Shown in pieces: positions 35,134 to 43,108 of a stretch of 52,292 nucleotides of DNA. The notes below the pieces were generated by a model. The model worked only from the letters and a program-made list of their open reading frames with translations, was not told the origin of the DNA and searched no databases. How positions within the stretch are numbered: position 1 is the stretch's first letter; every line of letters begins with the position of its first letter. The stretch spans positions 1 through 52,292 of the forward strand of contig JAURGE010000015.1 in the NCBI GenBank assembly GCA_030833925.1. The letters run 5' to 3'. This DNA is from Alphaproteobacteria bacterium (GTDB lineage: Bacteria; Pseudomonadota; Alphaproteobacteria; Bin95). The translations under genes were made by a program, and so were the position numbers.

Positions 35134-36246
35134 TTATCGTTTGTCTGTGTCAAGCTTGCGTTCTAGACGCATCGAATAGCGAGACATTGAAAAACACACG
35201 GCAAAGAAAAATAGGGACACGAAGACATAAGTTTCTGACGACAGTCCGAGCCAGTCTGGGTTGGACACCATTGCGTTAGCTATACCGAGAATATCGAACA
35301 AGCCGATTACGATCACCAAGGTTGTATCCTTAAAAAGTCCGATAAAGGTATTAACAATGCCTGGAATGGATATCTTCAGTGCCTGAGGCAGGATTATGAG
35401 CCGCATCGATTGCCAATAGCCAAGGCCCATCGCCGATGCGGCTTCGTATTGTCCTTTTGGTATCGCTTGAAGCCCGCCACGGATGACTTCAGCCATATAG
35501 GCGGACGCGAAAGCACTAACCATGATGATAACGCGGATGACAGCGTCTAAGGCAACATCAGGGGGTAAGAATATTGGCAGTAGGATATTGGAAACGAAGA
35601 GGAGGGTGATAAGCGGAACACCGCGAACAGTTTCGATAAAAATTACCGAAAACCATCGAATTAGTGGCAGTCGTGACTGGCGGCCAAGTGCAAGCATGAT
35701 GCCTATTGGTAAGGATAGAACGATGCCTGCAAGTCCGACGGTTAAATTTAGCGCGAAGCCGCCCAAATTGTTTGTGGTCACACCTTCGATTATGCCGAAC
35801 CAGCCACCGACTAGGAGCCATGCTGCAATAAATGGATAAAAAATCGAGTACCAGCGCAGCCACTTCTTGCCAGGAATGTTGTCAATTAGCCAAGGTGCTA
35901 GAGCCGGAAAAAGCAGAACAAACGCGATGTTTATTCTCCAAGTTTCTTTGGCAGGATATAAGCCATAGAGAAACTGACCGATGCGTTGATCCAGCCATGC
36001 CCAACATGCCCCATCTTCTGAACAGGCAAAACGGTCGTCACCACTTAATTGAGCTTTTATAAACGCCCACTCGATTAAAGACGGCACGGCCATCCACAGG
36101 ATATAGAGTGACAGGAGCGTCAAGCTGGTATTGATCCAATTAGAAAATAAATTCGAACGCAACCAGCCTATAATCCCTACTGTAGACGCGGGAGGTGGGC
36201 GTTCGCTGAGCATCTCATCTTTCTGTCGGAAGAACGGTTGGGTCAT
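35134..36246 (-). CDS. aapM: General L-amino acid ABC transporter, permease AapM
   Basis: 370 aa, polar amino-acid permease (HisM family). The N-terminal half has several helices and a periplasmic stretch ([18 protein letters not shown]), then the transporter core with the EAA loop [20 protein letters not shown] and [18 protein letters not shown]. This insert and order distinguish AapM from AapQ. It is separated from aapQ by 4 bp. It imports a wide range of L-amino acids across the inner membrane. Confidence 0.93.
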   Translation of the reverse strand: MTQPFFRQKDEMLSERPPPASTVGIIGWLRSNLFSNWINTSLTLLSLYILWMAVPSLIEWAFIKAQLSGDDRFACSEDGACWAWLDQRIGQFLYGLYPAKETWRINIAFVLLFPALAPWLIDNIPGKKWLRWYSIFYPFIAAWLLVGGWFGIIEGVTTNNLGGFALNLTVGLAGIVLSLPIGIMLALGRQSRLPLIRWFSVIFIETVRGVPLITLLFVSNILLPIFLPPDVALDAVIRVIIMVSAFASAYMAEVIRGGLQAIPKGQYEAASAMGLGYWQSMRLIILPQALKISIPGIVNTFIGLFKDTTLVIVIGLFDILGIANAMVSNPDWLGLSSETYVFVSLFFFAVCFSMSRYSMRLERKLDTDKR

Positions 36247-36250
36247 CTCG

Positions 36251-37441
36251 TTACCGCTCCACCAAAGCTATGCGCTTGTTATACCAATTCATGAAAGCTG
36301 AAGTCGCAAGGCTTAGAGAAAGATAGACGGCCATCCAAATGCCCACCACCTCCAGAGCTTGACCGCTCTGATTTAGGATTGTGCCTCCAATTGATACTAG
36401 ATCCTGATATCCAATTGCGATTGCAAGAGAGGAGTTCTTGGTAAGGTTTAGGAACTGGCTAGTAAGCGGAGGAATTATAACGCGTAGGGCTTGCGGAATA
36501 ATGACCAGCCGCATCGTCTGGTTTTTGCTTAGGCCAAGCGCAGAGGCAGCTTCTGTTTGGCCACGGCTAACGGACTGAATCCCGGACCGAACGATTTCTG
36601 AAATAAATGCTGCAGTATAGGTCGAGAGGGCAAACCAAAGAGCTATCAGTTCAGGCGTAATATTAAAGCCGCCACGAAAGTTAAAGCGGGTCCGTACCGG
36701 CAAATCCCAGTTTACGGGTTGGCCTGCGAGGAAATAGACAATTAATGGAGTTCCAATAATTAGGCAGAATGTAGCCAAAGCAGATGGAAATGTTTTTCCA
36801 GTTTTTTCCTGGCGCTTCCGAGCCCAACGCACCAACACTACCGAAGCTACGATAGCGACGAATAGGGCGGCTACTACCCACTCCATTCCTGTTTCAAAGA
36901 GAGGTGCTGGTGTTCGAAGTCCACGATTGTTTAAAAATGCGACGCCACCAATAGAAATACTGTCCCGCACCTTGGGTAATGACGTCAGAATGGCCCACCA
37001 AAAAATAATTTGGAGTAGAAGAGGCACGTTTCGGGTGAATTCAACCCAGGCCGTAACCAAACGGCTTACAATCCAATTGTCGGATAGACGCAAAACGCCA
37101 CCAATAAAACCTAATAAAGTAGCAGCGATAATACCTAACGCTGAAACCAAAATAGTATTTAGAAGGCCTACAATTAACGCTCGGCCGAAGGATGATTGTG
37201 AAGTGTATTCAATGAGCCTCTGATTTATATCGAAGAATGCCGCGTCTGAGAGAAAACCAAAGCCCGACGCCAGACCCACTCGTTGGAGGTTGGCGATAGT
37301 ATTTGAAACTATAAAGGCAAAAAATAAGAGAACCCCTAGAAGAACCAGTAATTGTAAAATTACTGCCCTGCTCCGTTCATCCGTCATTAGCCGGCCGATT
37401 TCCAACGGTACCCGACTATTATGTGGTCCTACCTTTGCCAC
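36251..37441 (-). CDS. aapQ: General L-amino acid ABC transporter, permease AapQ
   Basis: 396 aa, longer than most permeases as is typical for AapQ. The core has VEFTRNVPLLLQIIFWWAIL, the EAA loop SVSRGQTEAASALGLSKNQT, and FLNLTKNSSLAIAIGYQDLV. The start is given as GTG 37439-37441; an ATG at 37385-37387 would shorten it by 18 residues, and neither has a strong ribosome site. It lies after an intrinsic terminator that separates it from aapJ. Confidence 0.93.
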   Translation of the reverse strand: MAKVGPHNSRVPLEIGRLMTDERSRAVILQLLVLLGVLLFFAFIVSNTIANLQRVGLASGFGFLSDAAFFDINQRLIEYTSQSSFGRALIVGLLNTILVSALGIIAATLLGFIGGVLRLSDNWIVSRLVTAWVEFTRNVPLLLQIIFWWAILTSLPKVRDSISIGGVAFLNNRGLRTPAPLFETGMEWVVAALFVAIVASVVLVRWARKRQEKTGKTFPSALATFCLIIGTPLIVYFLAGQPVNWDLPVRTRFNFRGGFNITPELIALWFALSTYTAAFISEIVRSGIQSVSRGQTEAASALGLSKNQTMRLVIIPQALRVIIPPLTSQFLNLTKNSSLAIAIGYQDLVSIGGTILNQSGQALEVVGIWMAVYLSLSLATSAFMNWYNKRIALVER

Positions 37442-37462
37442 TATGATTGGATTCCAATTTCT

Positions 37463-37503
37463 ATAAAAAATAAGGGCCCGTGAATCTTACCTCCACGGGC
37501 CCT
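37463..37503 (-). terminator. Intrinsic terminator between aapJ and aapQ
   Basis: AGGGCCCGTG (37473-37482) and CACGGGCCCT (37494-37503) form a perfect 10-bp stem with an 11-nt loop. On the minus strand it is followed by TATTTTTTATAG. It lies 11 bp after the aapJ stop, so most transcripts probably end there, leaving the binding protein in excess over the permeases. Confidence 0.85.
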
Positions 37504-37513
37504 CGGATTTATA

Positions 37514-38545
37514 TTAACGCATTGGTGGAGCGTAAATTAATCCACCATTATTCCATTGAGCATTCAACCCACGTGCAATTGCAAGTGGTGTATCCTTGCC
37601 GAGATATTTTTCGAAGATTTCACCGTAGTTACCGCCGGCCTTAATAGCATTGATTGCCCAGGATTTGTCTAAGCCAATCATGGCAGCAAGAGATCCTTCG
37701 GTGCCAAGCATACGGTTGATTTCAGGGTTGTTAGTACCCTTTGCCATCTCATCTACATTGGCTTGTGTTACGCCTAACTCTTCAGCATTGATGAGTGCAA
37801 ACAGGACCCAACGGCCAATGTCAGCCCAGCGATCGTCGCCCTGGCGAACTAGTGGGCCAAGGGGTTCCTTGGAAATAATTTCCGGGAAAACCATGTGCTC
37901 TGACGGTTTTGTGAAGGTTGAACGTGTTGCGGCCAAGCCAGATGCGTCTGTGGTGTAAACATCACAGCGTTCAGCCTCATAGGCCTTACGTGCTTCTTCG
38001 TTGGTCTCGATAGGTACAGGCTCATACTTGATCTTGTTTACACGGAAGAAGTCCGCAAGATTAAGTTCTGTAGTCGTGCCAGTCTGAATGCAGACAGAGG
38101 CACCATCGAGTTGCTTTGCGCTCTTCACACCGAGCGAGGTCCGGCCCAAGAAGCCCTGACCGTCGTAATAACTGACGCCCAAGAAGGTAAAGCCCAAGTC
38201 AAGATCTCGCGAGAAAGTCCAGGTCGTGTTACGTGAGAGAATATCAATCTCTCCAGAAGCCAAGGCCGGGAAACGGTTTTTCCCGGTAAGGTTAACGTAC
38301 TTAACCTTGTCAGCATCACCGAGCACAGCAGCGGCTAATGCACGGCAATAAGCGACGTCGAAACCGGCCCATTTGCCATTATCGTCGGTGAACGCAAAGC
38401 CTGGCAGGCCGGTGTTAATACCGCACTTCAGTTCGCCAGCTGCTTTTACGTCTTCTAATGTTGCTGCTTGAGCTGTCGCTGCGATACCCGATAGGGCAAA
38501 TACGCTAGCAACTGCTGCAGCTCTGGTGATCATTTTGATCTTCAT
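37514..38545 (-). CDS. aapJ: General L-amino acid ABC transporter, periplasmic binding protein
   Basis: 343 aa. A Sec signal peptide runs from residue 1 to about 27 (MKIKMITRAAAVASVFALSG, then Ala-rich with an AQA cleavage site). The mature part begins TLEDVKAAGELKCGINTGLP, followed by FAFTDDNGKWAGFDVAYCRA and LASGEIDILSRNTTWTFSRD, which are AapJ hallmarks. It binds polar and other L-amino acids in the periplasm. The ATG at 38543-38545 has a good GGGAGAG site; the upstream extension is not conserved. Confidence 0.95.
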   Translation of the reverse strand: MKIKMITRAAAVASVFALSGIAATAQAATLEDVKAAGELKCGINTGLPGFAFTDDNGKWAGFDVAYCRALAAAVLGDADKVKYVNLTGKNRFPALASGEIDILSRNTTWTFSRDLDLGFTFLGVSYYDGQGFLGRTSLGVKSAKQLDGASVCIQTGTTTELNLADFFRVNKIKYEPVPIETNEEARKAYEAERCDVYTTDASGLAATRSTFTKPSEHMVFPEIISKEPLGPLVRQGDDRWADIGRWVLFALINAEELGVTQANVDEMAKGTNNPEINRMLGTEGSLAAMIGLDKSWAINAIKAGGNYGEIFEKYLGKDTPLAIARGLNAQWNNGGLIYAPPMR

Positions 38546-38906
38546 AGAGAGCTCTCCCATGCCAAATTCCAGCAGGAATCTGTTTGTTAACATCCAAATA
38601 AAATAGAGTGTTTTTATATTTTGAACATATCGAGGGCCGTCTAAAGCAGGGGCCAAAAAGCCAAAAGTGGGTAAGTAACTTTAATAAAATGAACTAACTT
38701 AATGATTTATTGAGAGAAAAAATAATTTTTATAAGGAATGAATTTCTAAAACAGTTTTTTTGGAAATTCTTGTGTTTGCTATTGTGGTCAGCCTCACGCG
38801 TCGATCATCGGCCTTATTTCCATCTGTCTATGTCCAGCTGTTTGGTCGATTTTGGCCCGCTCAGCCAAAGTGATAGGTATGTGATTGAGGGGCTCAAAAG
38901 CCAATT
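38546..38906. other. Upstream region of aapJ without recognisable gene
   Basis: The stretch is AT-rich near aapJ and must hold its promoter, which I could not place. A 75-codon frame on the plus strand (38710-38937) has no family signature and runs into the downstream terminator hairpin. Confidence 0.45.
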
Positions 38907-38933
38907 AAAAAAAGCCCGACATAAAGTCGGGCT
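38907..38933 (-). terminator. Intrinsic terminator downstream of the TauD-family gene
   Basis: AGCCCGAC (38913-38920) pairs perfectly with GTCGGGCT (38926-38933) around a 5-nt loop; on the minus strand a T-run follows. It ends the transcript of the dioxygenase gene, 170 bp after its stop. Confidence 0.75.
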
Positions 38934-38950
38934 CTGAATTAAGGAGGAAA

Positions 38951-39022
38951 ATGCCTGCCAAAAATCGATTTGCCAGGATCAATGATGTGAAATCATTACG
39001 CAAAGATACGCAAAACCTTTAG
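38951..39022 (+). CDS. Possible 23-residue small protein with strong ribosome site
   Basis: A perfect AAGGAGGA (38941-38948) precedes ATG at 38951 and a 23-codon frame, MPAKNRFARINDVKSLRKDT plus three residues, ending TAG. The product would be basic. It lies opposite the 3' untranslated region of the dioxygenase gene and has no family I recognise. Only the ribosome site supports it, so it may be chance. Confidence 0.2.
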   Translation: MPAKNRFARINDVKSLRKDTQNL

Positions 39023-39102
39023 GCTTGGATCACATAAGACTTAAAATCTAATAGGACCGAGGCTTAAAGTCCGACGATCACCTAGGAGCGGACTGCAAAG
39101 TT

Positions 39103-40173
39103 TTAATTTTTTCTTTCAGATTGTTTTGAATTTAGGGGAAATTCGAGCAAGGCTTTTCGCTCCCGTAAAAATCTTGAATGCTCTGGCATGTACCAATCCA
39201 TTTTTCCTGGTCCATTCCTAAGGCTTTTCTCATTATCAAGCCAAAGCCGAATTAAACGACGTTTTTGAGTTTCTGAATCTCGATAAGATGTGCGTGCGTG
39301 AAGACATAAGAAGTTATTAACAATTTGAAGATCTCCAGGAGCTAGATCCATCGACACTTGCAGGTGTGGCCGAGCTAAAACGCTATCTAAGAAATCAAGA
39401 GCATCTTTTTCCTCGGGAGTAATTTCGATCCCCTCTGCTTCGCAATAATCAATTGAAATTCTCGTGTAAATTAAATGCAGCCGATCATCGTAATAAGCAA
39501 ACACTGGAGTACGCCAGGGCGTTACTTTTGGGTCATTTTCCTCACGTTCATCCCGGCGGTGATGGTGAAAACCACGCTCCAGAATTGGTAAAATATCTGG
39601 TCGTTCCGTAAGGATTGTATTGTATACGGCAGCGGCTCCAATTAGCAGGCTTTGGCCACCTTCTGGAGCTGTCTCGAGACACAGAAGTGATACAGCATTC
39701 GCTCCATCGGCATGAAAGTTAAGTTCTGCATTCCCGTAGTGGCCCCTGGCTTGAGGGCCCAGTCCCCGACCTTTGTCTGAGACTTCGACTACATATTCTC
39801 CGATGCGATTTTGGATAGCGATGCGGCCAAAATGGCTCATGAAACCTTGGTAAGCGAGGCTGGCGTCTGCTGTGCCCAAGTTTTTTATTGGAAACCCTGT
39901 GAGTAGGGCAAAGCCAGGACCAATTTCGATTGATTTATTAACTTCTTCTAGAAAAACGGCGGAGTTTGGTAAGGGAAAATGCTCCGGTCGAATATCCTTT
40001 GGATGTAATGATGCTTTCTTGAGACCTGGCAGTGCAGCCTCGATATCGACAATTACATTAGGTGGAAGAGCAACCTTCCAGTCATTTTTCGGTCCGAAAT
40101 CATCTCTACCCCAAAAAGATGTATCCTTGATTGGTTGCCGCGGCACTATCTTGCCGTTCTCTGCAAGCAGCAT
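39103..40173 (-). CDS. TauD/TfdA-family Fe(II)/2-oxoglutarate dioxygenase
   Basis: 356 aa. The iron ligands are seen as His-x-Asp in AELNFHADGANAVSLLCLE and the distal His in NNFLCLHARTSYRDSETQKR, where the following Arg binds 2-oxoglutarate. GPGFALLTGFPI precedes them. Such enzymes hydroxylate taurine, gamma-butyrobetaine, 2,4-D and related compounds; with this length and N-terminal region it is not TauD itself. It is divergent, with 63 bp between starts, from a ThDP enzyme, suggesting a common substrate path. Confidence 0.88.
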   Translation of the reverse strand: MLLAENGKIVPRQPIKDTSFWGRDDFGPKNDWKVALPPNVIVDIEAALPGLKKASLHPKDIRPEHFPLPNSAVFLEEVNKSIEIGPGFALLTGFPIKNLGTADASLAYQGFMSHFGRIAIQNRIGEYVVEVSDKGRGLGPQARGHYGNAELNFHADGANAVSLLCLETAPEGGQSLLIGAAAVYNTILTERPDILPILERGFHHHRRDEREENDPKVTPWRTPVFAYYDDRLHLIYTRISIDYCEAEGIEITPEEKDALDFLDSVLARPHLQVSMDLAPGDLQIVNNFLCLHARTSYRDSETQKRRLIRLWLDNEKSLRNGPGKMDWYMPEHSRFLRERKALLEFPLNSKQSERKN

Positions 40174-40236
40174 AGACTGTTTTTCCTTCTTAGCTAAGTT
40201 AGAATACCGGGAAATTCCTTATTGAGGCCAGTCCCA

Positions 40237-41919
40237 ATGTCATTCACGCCGAAGACCTCCGCCGAAGCCCTTCTTGTGCGACTGAAGGACCATGGCATTG
40301 ATGCACTTTTCGCAAATGGTGGTACTGATTTCGCTTCAATTATTGAGGGTTATGCGCGAGCAACTGCGGAGGGGGCTGCAGATGCCATGCCGGTTCCTCT
40401 TGTTATGCCTCACGAAACGGCTGCTGTCGGTATGGCGCACGGTCGGTACCTTGCGTCTGGAAAACCTCAAGCGGTGATGGCGCATGTCACAGTAGGTCTA
40501 GCAAACTGTGTGATGGGAATAGTCAACGCAGCAGCCGATAACGTGCCTTTAATTGTGATGTCAGGAAAAACCCCTATCACTGAGGGAACAAGGCTGGGAG
40601 CACGCAACGTACCAATCCATTGGGGACAGGATTTACGCGACGTCTCATCGATGGTTCGAAGCGCTTGCAAGTGGGAATATGAACTGCGTTATGGAGAGGA
40701 AGCAGAGGCTGTTATAGATAGAGCTGTCGCAGTTGCTATGACCGAGCCTCGAGGTCCGGTTTTCATAGCACTACCAAGAGAGCCATTAGCTGAAGAGCTC
40801 CGACCCGCAGCCGTTGGGACGCCTATCCGCGCCGACACCCCAGTACTTTCTGCACCTGCAACTGAACCACTTGCTAAGGCTGTCGCAGCTATGAAGGCGG
40901 CCAAAAGACCCTTAGCAATCTCGGGGCGTGGTGACCCCGAGGGCAGAGCGGCGGCAGCGCTCATTAACTTGGCTGAAAAATTTGCTCTTCCAATTGCAGA
41001 GTTCTGGCCAACTCGAAATATAATGGCCACTTCGCATCCTCTCCATGCAGGCTTCGAGACAGCTCCTTTATTGGCAGATGCCGATGTGGTTTTGGTCATT
41101 GATAACCTTGTTCCGTGGATACTCAATGGCGTGGAATTGAGGCCAGACGCTACGGTGATACAGCTTGGAGCTGACCCTTTATTTGGCAGGTATCCAACAC
41201 GAGGATTCCCCGTTGATATTGCCCTCGCTGGTGATCCAGCTAAAGCTTTGGATGCTCTTGCCGACGCCTTGCCCGATAGATCTGACCAAATGAAAGAAGT
41301 GGCATTTCCTTTCGAACAAGATCGGAAAAGCCGTTTTGAAAGGGCTAAAGTTACATCTGCACCAATGTCTCCAGCTTTTGTGTCAGGATGCATTTCTGAT
41401 GCTGTAGGCAGAGACGCAATCATTGTTAACGAACTTGGTGTGCAACCTGCTTATATTGATGTTGGTGGGGCAAACCAATTCTTCGGCCATGCTCTCTCCG
41501 CTGGCCTTGGTTGGGGACTTCCAGCAGCTCTCGGTGTGGCCCACGTATACCCGGATAAACTTGTAGCTGCCTGTGTTGGCGATGGGTCTTATATGTTCGC
41601 AAACCCAGTTGCATGCGGACAAATATCGGAAGCCCTAGGAATTCCTTTGCTTGTAGTCGTTATGCATAACGGGATCTGGAATGCAGTTAGACGGTCTACA
41701 CTTTCCTTGTACCCAGATGGGATAGCTGCGAATGCCAACACGATGGCAATAACATCTCTGGAGCCAGCACCCGATTATGTGATGGTTGGTGCTGCCAGTC
41801 GGGGCTGGGCGGCCAGGGCCGAAAAGGCAGAAGACTTACCTAAAATTCTTACCGAGGCTGTAAGGGTGGTGACGGAAGAAAAGCGTATGGCAACGGTTGA
41901 AGTTATTGTTGGGTATTAA
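40237..41919 (+). CDS. Thiamine-diphosphate-dependent enzyme of the acetolactate synthase family
   Basis: 560 aa with the standard three domains: PYR (about 1-170, catalytic Glu in VMPHETAAVGMAHGRYLASG), a central domain (about 190-330), and PP (from about 370) with the ThDP/Mg motif VGDGSYMFANPVACGQISEA followed by His-Asn. It resembles IlvB, benzoylformate decarboxylase and sulfoacetaldehyde acetyltransferase, but I cannot place it in any of these with confidence. The ATG at 40237 is preferred (GAGG upstream) over a TTG five codons earlier. It shares a short promoter region with the dioxygenase gene. Confidence 0.88.
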   Translation: MSFTPKTSAEALLVRLKDHGIDALFANGGTDFASIIEGYARATAEGAADAMPVPLVMPHETAAVGMAHGRYLASGKPQAVMAHVTVGLANCVMGIVNAAADNVPLIVMSGKTPITEGTRLGARNVPIHWGQDLRDVSSMVRSACKWEYELRYGEEAEAVIDRAVAVAMTEPRGPVFIALPREPLAEELRPAAVGTPIRADTPVLSAPATEPLAKAVAAMKAAKRPLAISGRGDPEGRAAAALINLAEKFALPIAEFWPTRNIMATSHPLHAGFETAPLLADADVVLVIDNLVPWILNGVELRPDATVIQLGADPLFGRYPTRGFPVDIALAGDPAKALDALADALPDRSDQMKEVAFPFEQDRKSRFERAKVTSAPMSPAFVSGCISDAVGRDAIIVNELGVQPAYIDVGGANQFFGHALSAGLGWGLPAALGVAHVYPDKLVAACVGDGSYMFANPVACGQISEALGIPLLVVVMHNGIWNAVRRSTLSLYPDGIAANANTMAITSLEPAPDYVMVGAASRGWAARAEKAEDLPKILTEAVRVVTEEKRMATVEVIVGY

Positions 41920-42046
41920 GGAATGATTGATAAAGTTATAGGTAACCGTATCCCAAACAATCATAGTTATAAGGATAAGCTTGCTTGATTTGCAGGCGCT
42001 ATTATGATCCGCCCGAACACGCTATTTGCCGCCGGAGGCCATTTTC

Positions 42047-42220
42047 ATGGAGCCACCAGAAATCATTGAAATTGATCAGACCAACCCCGTTTGCGACGGA
42101 GGAGGTGGTGCGCTCGGTCATCCCAAGATTTATTTGGAGATGGGCAGCAAGTCAGAGATTGATTGTCCGTATTGTGGCCGTCATTTCATACTGACGGGCG
42201 ATGGTGCTCACACGCATTAA
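42047..42220 (+). CDS. Zinc-finger mini-protein (zf-CHCC, NDUFS6-like)
   Basis: 57 aa. The Cys-His-Cys-Cys ligands are in NPVCDGGGGALGHPKIYLEM and then DCPYCGRHFIL, matching the zf-CHCC family related to the mitochondrial complex I subunit NDUFS6, common in alphaproteobacteria. It may bind zinc and support complex I assembly. GGAGG eight bases before ATG 42047 fixes the start. It converges with the SDR gene (4 bp between stops). Confidence 0.88.
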   Translation: MEPPEIIEIDQTNPVCDGGGGALGHPKIYLEMGSKSEIDCPYCGRHFILTGDGAHTH

Positions 42221-42224
42221 ACAA

Positions 42225-43025
42225 CTACTTTGCCCAAGCTGGAGTTGGAGCAAGTTCTGGCCAGGCGGCTGGACGCGCAGCTTTTTTAGCAGCTTCATCC
42301 TCGGATAGGCTTTGATCCCAGTCTTGGCCCGCGATGCGCATGCCAGTGAACTCCTTGGGCGCGCGGGATGCCAACCAGCGAATGGGAGGCCCCATAACTG
42401 ATGGCTTCAAAAGTTTAGAGCGATCAAAGCCTGACGCGTCAGATACAAAAGGGGTATCAGTCGCCCCTCCTGGCACAAGTACGTTAAATGCGACCCCGTC
42501 TTCTGCAAACTGCTTTGCAAAAATAGCTGTCATGCTCTCCATAGCTGCTTTTGTTGGTCCATAGGGTGCCACGCGGTGCATGGTGAAATAACTTGTGGTT
42601 ACATTCACGACTTGCCCACGTGGGCTTCTTTTTAGATGCGGAAATGCTGCCCTGGTCATAGCAAGCGCACCTCGAACATTCACCGTGAAGAATTGGTCCC
42701 AAATTTCATCAGATAGTTCTTCGAGGCTTGGCAGAGTTGTTTCAGCGTCTCCACGAAGGCTGGACATCCCAATACCGGCATTGTTGATTAGGAGATCTAA
42801 ACGCCCTGTTTCTTTCATGGCATAGGCCACTGAGGCGGCGCATGTTTCGCTGTTAGCAACATCCGCAACCGTTGTTAGGACCCCTGGCTTTTCTGCTTTT
42901 AATCGCTCTAACGCTGAAGGATCGCGGTCAGCCGCGACGCAAATTACGCCATCGTCCGACAGGGCCTCTATCATCGCGCGGGCTAGGCCACCGGCCCCCC
43001 CAGTAATTAGGGCAGTCAAAGTCAT
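42225..43025 (-). CDS. SDR-family NAD(P)-dependent oxidoreductase
   Basis: 266 aa. The cofactor motif ALITGGAGGLARAMIEAL near the N-terminus is TGGAGGLA (classical SDR with Ala at the last Gly). NNAGIGMS, then NVTTSYFTMHRVAPYGPTKA with the Tyr-x-x-x-Lys, and LVPGGATDTPF follow. The C-terminal tail (WPELAPTPAWAK) is unlike most SDRs. The substrate is unknown. It is divergent from the molybdoenzyme gene; the 83-bp spacer has paired CATTTC(G)ATTCG repeats, so the two may be co-regulated. Confidence 0.88.
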   Translation of the reverse strand: MTLTALITGGAGGLARAMIEALSDDGVICVAADRDPSALERLKAEKPGVLTTVADVANSETCAASVAYAMKETGRLDLLINNAGIGMSSLRGDAETTLPSLEELSDEIWDQFFTVNVRGALAMTRAAFPHLKRSPRGQVVNVTTSYFTMHRVAPYGPTKAAMESMTAIFAKQFAEDGVAFNVLVPGGATDTPFVSDASGFDRSKLLKPSVMGPPIRWLASRAPKEFTGMRIAGQDWDQSLSEDEAAKKAARPAAWPELAPTPAWAK

Positions 43026-43033
43026 TTGGGTCT

Positions 43034-43085
43034 CATTTCGATTCGGAACGAATGTAGTTATAAGATTGACCTATCATTTCATTCG
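43034..43085. promoter_or_regulatory. Direct repeats in the divergent SDR / molybdoenzyme promoter region
   Basis: CATTTCGATTCG at 43034-43045 and CATTTCATTCG at 43075-43085 lie 41 bp apart start to start, about four helical turns, between the two divergent genes. The first copy is followed by GAACGAAT, giving ATTCG-GAA-CGAAT. These could be regulator sites. The evidence is limited to repeat and position. Confidence 0.28.
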
Positions 43086-43108
43086 AAAAATTTCGAGGAC
43101 AGTTAGTC

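Noticed and set aside
40689-41423. A 244-codon open frame on the minus strand inside the ThDP enzyme gene
   Set aside because: It lies fully antisense to a well-supported gene and has a Ser/Ala/Gly-rich composition with no family motif.
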